DNA of 64,000 bases from Batkoa obscura (taxonomy: Eukaryota > Entomophthoromycota > Entomophthoromycetes > Entomophthorales > Batkoaceae), in assembly GCA_030770535.1 (NCBI GenBank), contig JASVEC010000039.1, positions 124,001-188,000 on the forward strand, given 5' to 3'. The notes under the pieces are model-generated. The model was not told the DNA's origin and did not search any database. It worked only from the letters and a program-made list of their open reading frames with translations. Of the stretch, positions 59,182-64,000 are shown piece after piece. The position numbers were made by a program, and so were the translations under genes. The stretch's first letter is position 1; each line of letters starts with the position of its first letter.

Positions 59182-61466
59182 TCAATCTTTAGTAAAATAA
59201 TCTGGGGAAGATTGTAATTTAAGGGAATCAATTTTATCAAGCGAATAAACCGGACTTGAGTTTAAAAAAGTAGCTTTATCATTATCTGAATGACTATCTG
59301 ACCCATTAAATTCATAATTTTTATTGATGGTTGAATCTTCTTTCTTTGGTTTTAAATTACTTACACTCTTTTTTTGAACTATTTCATCCTTTTTAGTTAA
59401 TGAATCAGGTGAGAAGTTACTAAAATCTTCTTGAGAATCACTAACAGATTGATTTATAATAATACTTTTATCATACGTTGTAGTTGGTACTTTTTTATTT
59501 GTTTTACCATTTTTATTAAAATTCGACAGCTGGTTGTTTTCGGTGTCACTATCGTCTATATCGGAACTACCACCAATTATTCTAAAATTTTCGTTATCAT
59601 CAAACAATTGAGTATACATAGTATTCAACTTGTTATTATTCATATTAGCAAAATGACCGAATAAACCCACTTGTTCTTCAATAGGTCTTATTTGAGTAGG
59701 TAAGGTTATTTGAGAACATCTATTCAAGTCTTGCTTACTAGGTGAATTAACATTAACATCCGAGTTTTGTGTATCTAAATAGGGATTTCCACCAATTATT
59801 CTAAAAGTATCATTTTCTTCAAACAGTTGAGTTTCCATAGTACGAAGTTTTATATTTCTCATATTCGCAAAATGACCATATAAACCTACTTGTTGTTCAA
59901 TGGGTCTTATTTGAGTAGGTAATGTTAATTGAGAACAATCATCTAACTTCTCTTTATTAAATGGGTCAAAAGTATCACTTAACTCTGATATACTATTATG
60001 CTGTTGGACATTATTTTTATTAAGCTGGGAATCAAAACTAGGCTCTATCTCATGATTAACTTTGTTTTTATTTATATTCAATCTTTTTTGAGCTACCATT
60101 GCTTCAGAATTAGGATACTTGAATTCTTGTGAAGTTGTATTATTTAAATTTTTTGACATTTTAGAATGATTGTTATGATTCACTTTATTTGATTTTAACT
60201 TTTTGTACAAAATTGAGGGTGATTTGTGAACATAATCTTCAGTATTTAAATCACTAGAACTATTTCTTTCAGTATTGTAATTTCGGTTATGTTTCTTTGA
60301 TTGGTGTAATGAATATTGAGTATCGATTTCAGCTGAAGCTGCTATTGTCTGTGTTGGTGAGTATTGTTCACTTAGATTTCTATTTTCAATTAAATTAGAT
60401 CTATTATATAAAGGGCTTGAGTCCTTTTCATTTTGGCGATTTAAAATAGGTGACATATTCTTGTTGAATAAATCATGATTTTTTAAGTTGCCTCGTGATA
60501 TTAAATTATACTTGCTATCCTTTATATTTAAAGTTGGACTATCGATTGAATCGAATTTATTTCTATTAGTGGATTTACCTGTGTCACTTTTTTTATGGTT
60601 ACTACGTAACAGCTGCTCATTAACGATTGGAAGACATTCGGTTGATGAGTTATTATCAACATCACTATCATTAGTATTCGCTGCTATATACATATTTAAT
60701 ACTTTTTTTAGAACAATAAATAACACTTACTTTCGCTATTTCTATTTTCAGTGTAATTGGAAACTTCTCTACTTTTGTTATCCAAGCTATATTTATTTTT
60801 CAAATCATTCTAAGCATAAAAAATTAGTCTACCACAAGCCTTTAACTAGAAAGTATATACCTTATTATTCCTTCTTAAAGGATTGTACTTATCTATATTG
60901 TTGAAACCATTAGCTTCATTGAAATTTGATTCTGAATTTCGGTGACTGACAGCTCGAGCATTAATAAATAAATCAGGGCTATTTTCAGATGACTGTTTCA
61001 AGTCATTATACTTGACCTCTTTTGTCAATGAAGATGCATATCCTAATAAACTTAGCAAAGATAGTAATATCATAAAGAACAACTTACTATGAGTTTTTAA
61101 AAAATGTTGAAATTCATCATTCAATTTACTAAACTGGTCAACCAACTCAGCTTTGGTATGTGATAAAGATAATGAGCGTATAGTTATATCCTCCTTACAT
61201 ATGGGGCATGGACACCTAGTATTTCGTTTACTTAATTTACTCCTTTTCTCGAATACCTTTTTTATACAATCTTTACAGAATTCATGGCTACATGTAGTTA
61301 TCATTGGTTTAACCAAATCTCCCAAACAAATTGGACATTTTAATTCTTGCATAATATTGAGTAAAAGTTCATTTCCTCTGCTTGCGAGCTCTTTGAACCT
61401 TTTTTTTGATATATCACTATTCAGTATACTTGTTAAACTATCCTTCAATTTTTTATTATTTCCCAT
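59182..61466 (-). CDS. RING-finger protein with internal ~80-aa repeat
   Basis: Three exons (60861-61466, 60731-60809, 59182-60701) join in phase to 734 residues. A C3HC4 RING lies at about residues 44-95: CPICLGDLVKPMITTCSHEF, CKDCIKK and CPCPICKEDI, of the BRCA1/PML-like kind, so an E3 ubiquitin ligase activity is likely. A hydrophobic stretch FFMILLSLLSLLGYASSL follows and may be a membrane anchor. The rest is Asn/Ser-rich and disordered, except for two copies of a conserved block: CSQLTLPTQIRPIEQQVGLY...FRIIGGNP and CSQITLPTQIRPIEEQVGLF...FRIIGGSS. No BRCT domain is visible. The second intron is only 29 nt (60702-60730). Whole-protein family not recognised. Confidence 0.75.
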
Positions 61467-61677
61467 TTTCGTTATTAATTATTTCGAAAACTGTTTTACT
61501 ATACAAAATCGTTTCTTTTAAATTCTAATTTATTTTGTTACAAATTAATGGTGAGTGAAATTATAGAGTTTTATTTAACCCGTTAAGCGATTAAGACGGA
61601 TATACCTGTTCAACCCAAAAGTAACATTTAACCAATAAAGTCCAAAAAAATTAATTTTTTTGGATCTTATTGCTCTA

Positions 61678-61765
61678 TATGAGGGTATTTTGGTTTCATC
61701 ACCTTTTCCATTTACTAACACTAATTGAATGGAAAAGTTAGTAAAATCTTTATATATAAAAATTC
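61678..61765 (-). mobile_element. MITE family A copy 12 (reverse, worn)
   Basis: TATGAGGGTATTTTGGTTTC on the left, a diverged core (ACACTAATTGAATGG) and a right side TAGTAAAATCTTTATATA. Shorter and more changed than other copies. Its right end meets repeat C. Confidence 0.7.
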
Positions 61766-61838
61766 TCACAGCAAATCTAAATGAGGAACTCTGAATTGAT
61801 TATACCACATGAACCACGGTCAAATTGAATACAAGACT
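61765..61838. repeat. repeat C copy 2
   Basis: Reverse-complement match to 16514-16590: AATTCTCACAGCAAATCTAA and GGAACTCTGAATTGATTAT, then ATGAACC. It directly abuts a family A copy; the other repeat C copy lies about 90 bp from one. Confidence 0.6.
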
Positions 61839-62006
61839 ACAACTAGTCTTGTAAACGAGTTGAATGATTATTATGTTATAGTTAATCCGAGAGCTGATAA
61901 AACAATATTGATGTTTTATATTATAGTTTAAAAATTTATTATAAATAATTAAATAAGTTGATAAAAATTATTTTTTATAAGCTATTTTTTTTTTAAAAAT
62001 AACAGC

Positions 62007-62106
62007 ATATAAGGGTATTTTTTTAATCTTATCACTTTTTTGTCTTTAAGTGCTATTTAAGCAAAAAAGCTATCAATAAAATTTAAGTAAAAAAACATCT
62101 TTATAT
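62007..62106 (-). mobile_element. MITE family A copy 13 (reverse, worn)
   Basis: TATAAGGGTATTTTTTTAAT on the left, reverse core AAGTGCTATTTAAGC, right end AAAAAAACATCTTTATA. Clear by core and spacing, diverged in the inverted repeats. Confidence 0.75.
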
Positions 62107-62691
62107 AAAAAAAATTATAATAATTAATTTTTATAATCAATTGCATTATAAAAAAAGCTTAAAATTATGTTATAATAGCATAAAATAATAAAAACAATCT
62201 TTTATAATTAATAAATTAATGTTTTTTTAGCTTTATATAACAAAACTAAAAAATAATATAGCATGCTTTTTATTTAGTAAAATTATAAATTGTGCATAAG
62301 CTATGCCAACTTGAATTTTAAAAGAAAATTCAGTAACATAAGGTGATATAAAGCCATATAAACCCAAATTGCCCACATAATGGAATATAGATATCTATCT
62401 TTAAAAGAGAAATTTGAGTAATTAAATTCTTGATCTAAATTGAGTTTTTGTCTAATCTTAGAAACCAGGCACTTATTTTTTGTTCAAGAATTTAAATAAA
62501 TTTTTTCCATTTAATAATTTAATAATACAAGTGGAAATTTTGAAAGTAAAATGATATCCCTAATCATCATTTTTGTAAAAAAATCTTAAAATTCAACTTT
62601 GTTTTATTTTAATTTTAAAATATTGACCTACCATTTCATTTTTTTTTGACATAACACCATTTTAAAACACATATTAGTCCACTTTTCCGCC

Positions 62692-64000
62692 ATGGTATCC
62701 AATTTCCAGCCCATTTTATACAACGAATTGAAACTAACCCTTAATTCAACCTCTCAATTTAATTTTAATCTTTACAAACATCATTCTACTAACCTAAAAG
62801 TGCTATTCATCAATACGCCCGGACCTACCACCTTAGCTACCATTCTGATACCTACCTTGTGTACCGATAATAAGGGCCTACCACACACCTTAGAGCATCT
62901 GATATTTTGTGGATCAAAACATTACCTTAAACGAGGGTACTTAGAAGCTTTAGCTTTAAGATCACTTTCTACCGGTACTAATGCATGGACTGCCTCAGAC
63001 CATACTGCATATACTTTTAATACAGTGGGTTATGAAGGACTGCTTAAAACACTTCCTGTGTTTTTGGACCATGTAATCAATCCCAGACTGAGCTATGAAG
63101 ACTTTGTAACTGAGGTGAGATTTAAATTTGCTTTTTTGAAGTTTTTAAACAATCTTAGGTGTACCATGTAGATGGGCGCGGAAAACAGGGTGGGGTTGTA
63201 TTTTCAGAAATGGTTAGTAGGGAATTTACAGAAGAGGATTTGGTAATTAGTATTAGAATTAGACTGACTTTTTAATAATTTATCATAGCTCGATATTAAT
63301 CTTCGCAGAGAGTTATATTTGGATAACAACACATACAGTTATGAATGTGGTGGATTGACCCCAGATATTGCTAAAATTGATATTGAGAGTATAAAAAAAT
63401 ATCATCAAGCATATTATCATTTGCAAAATGTGACTATATTAATAGCTGGTCAAGATCTTCCAAAAGATAAAATTCTGGATGTTTTGAATCACTCGATCAC
63501 CTTAAAGGAGGAAAAGATTATTACTCCAAGCATTGAAAAGAGCTTAAAGTTCCCATCAAAAGGAAATAAAAGTAACACTAAAACTGTACATTTTCCATCA
63601 GACGATACTTCAGTGGGGTCAATAGGCTATGGTAAATATTTTAATACTAATAGTATTTATATGATTCATTAACAAATTTAGCTTGGAGAGGCCCAGAATT
63701 TAGCGACTATCAGCAGTCTTTAACTTTAGAAATCATTTTACTTTATTTAACAGATAGTCCAGCATCCCCAATGCAACAACATTTTGTAAACTTGAACGAA
63801 CCAATAGCGAATGGCATTGGATACGAATTAAGGTTAACCCCAGAAACCAGTCTCTGGTTAACTTTTTATGGGGTTCCAGCAAAAGGGAAGTATGTACACG
63901 CTGGAATTTATAGAGAAAAAGTATTAAGCTGTATAAAAGAAAGTATTAATAAAATGAAGTTAGATAAACTTCATGAAGCTATTAGAAAGTTTAGAAATAA
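62692..64000 (+). CDS. M16C zinc metalloprotease-like protein, 5' part
   Basis: The gene runs off the right edge; about 400 residues are visible in at least four exons (first 62692 to about 63113). The inverted zinc motif HxxEH is intact in GLPHTLEHLIFCGSKHY, and the family segment GTNAWTASDHTAYTFNTVGY follows, then DGRGKQGGVVFSEM and the second-half start SYECGGLTPDIAKI. This matches the cytosolic M16C group represented by yeast YOL098C and fission yeast Mug138, large (about 1,000-residue) proteins related to insulin-degrading enzyme. No mitochondrial leader is seen. Substrates of this group are not known. Confidence 0.88.

Larger units (their letters stand above)
61467..62691. other. intergenic with two MITEs and repeat C
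   Basis: Holds reverse family A copies at 61678-61765 and 62007-62106 and repeat C at 61765-61838. No gene. Upstream end should contain the divergent promoters of the RING and M16 genes. Confidence 0.55.

Overview
This is a very AT-rich nuclear eukaryotic segment, and almost certainly fungal. Genes are small and cut by many short GT-AG introns. The gene set includes fungal-type proteins (Rtg2-type Ppx/GppA protein, Ssh4-type SPRY adaptor, Yea4-type nucleotide-sugar transporter, Ain1-like alpha-actinin, Atp17, Vma3, Thi20-type kinase, Sec16). It also includes genes that budding yeasts lack or have changed (dynactin p27, ALKBH8-like oxygenase, a canonical CaMKK-like kinase, TMEM70-like protein, SUV39 methyltransferase, complex I B15 subunit). 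Complex I, ATP synthase and mitochondrial ribosomal genes mean aerobic mitochondria. An early-diverging, AT-rich filamentous fungus (for example an Entomophthorales/Conidiobolus-like genome) fits best, but that placement is inference.

Layout: 1-6.2 kb holds uL22m, RTG2-like, ATG12 and a pinin-domain gene. 7-13.4 kb holds TFB4, a tandem pair of cytosolic 5'-nucleotidase III genes and an F-box/LRR gene. 13.8-14.4 kb is the V-ATPase proteolipid. 14.4-18.1 kb is a gene-free, repeat-bearing stretch. 18.1-25.4 kb is dense with mitochondrial and RNA-modification genes (2-oxodicarboxylate carrier, ALKBH8, NDUFB4, TMEM70-like, ATP17, HMP kinase, bS18m). 25.5-30.5 kb is rich in small inverted-repeat elements and holds an orphan gene and a SUV39-type H3K9 methyltransferase. 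30.6-38 kb holds transaldolase, an RRM-only relative of ALKBH8, a glutathione peroxidase, the SSH4-like gene and a short orphan. 38.7-47.3 kb holds alpha-actinin, dynactin p27, an orphan and the CaMKK-like kinase. 47.4-62 kb holds the SLC35B4-type transporter, a 7TM receptor, SEC16 and a RING protein. An M16C metalloprotease runs off the right edge.

The repeat landscape is the most striking part. One family of ~100-bp elements with ~20-bp terminal inverted repeats and TA-type flanks occurs about 14 times in both orientations (MITE family A). A second family of ~395 bp with a GGATTTTTCTAAA terminal repeat occurs two or three times (family B). I found no tRNA, rRNA, CRISPR or autonomous transposase. 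Divergent gene pairs share short promoters, and CCAAT boxes lie just upstream of several mitochondrial, vacuolar and metabolic genes, including a perfect CCAAT-bearing palindrome between RTG2 and ATG12. Two internal microexons (10 and 25 nt) and two apparent ~30-nt introns are also visible.
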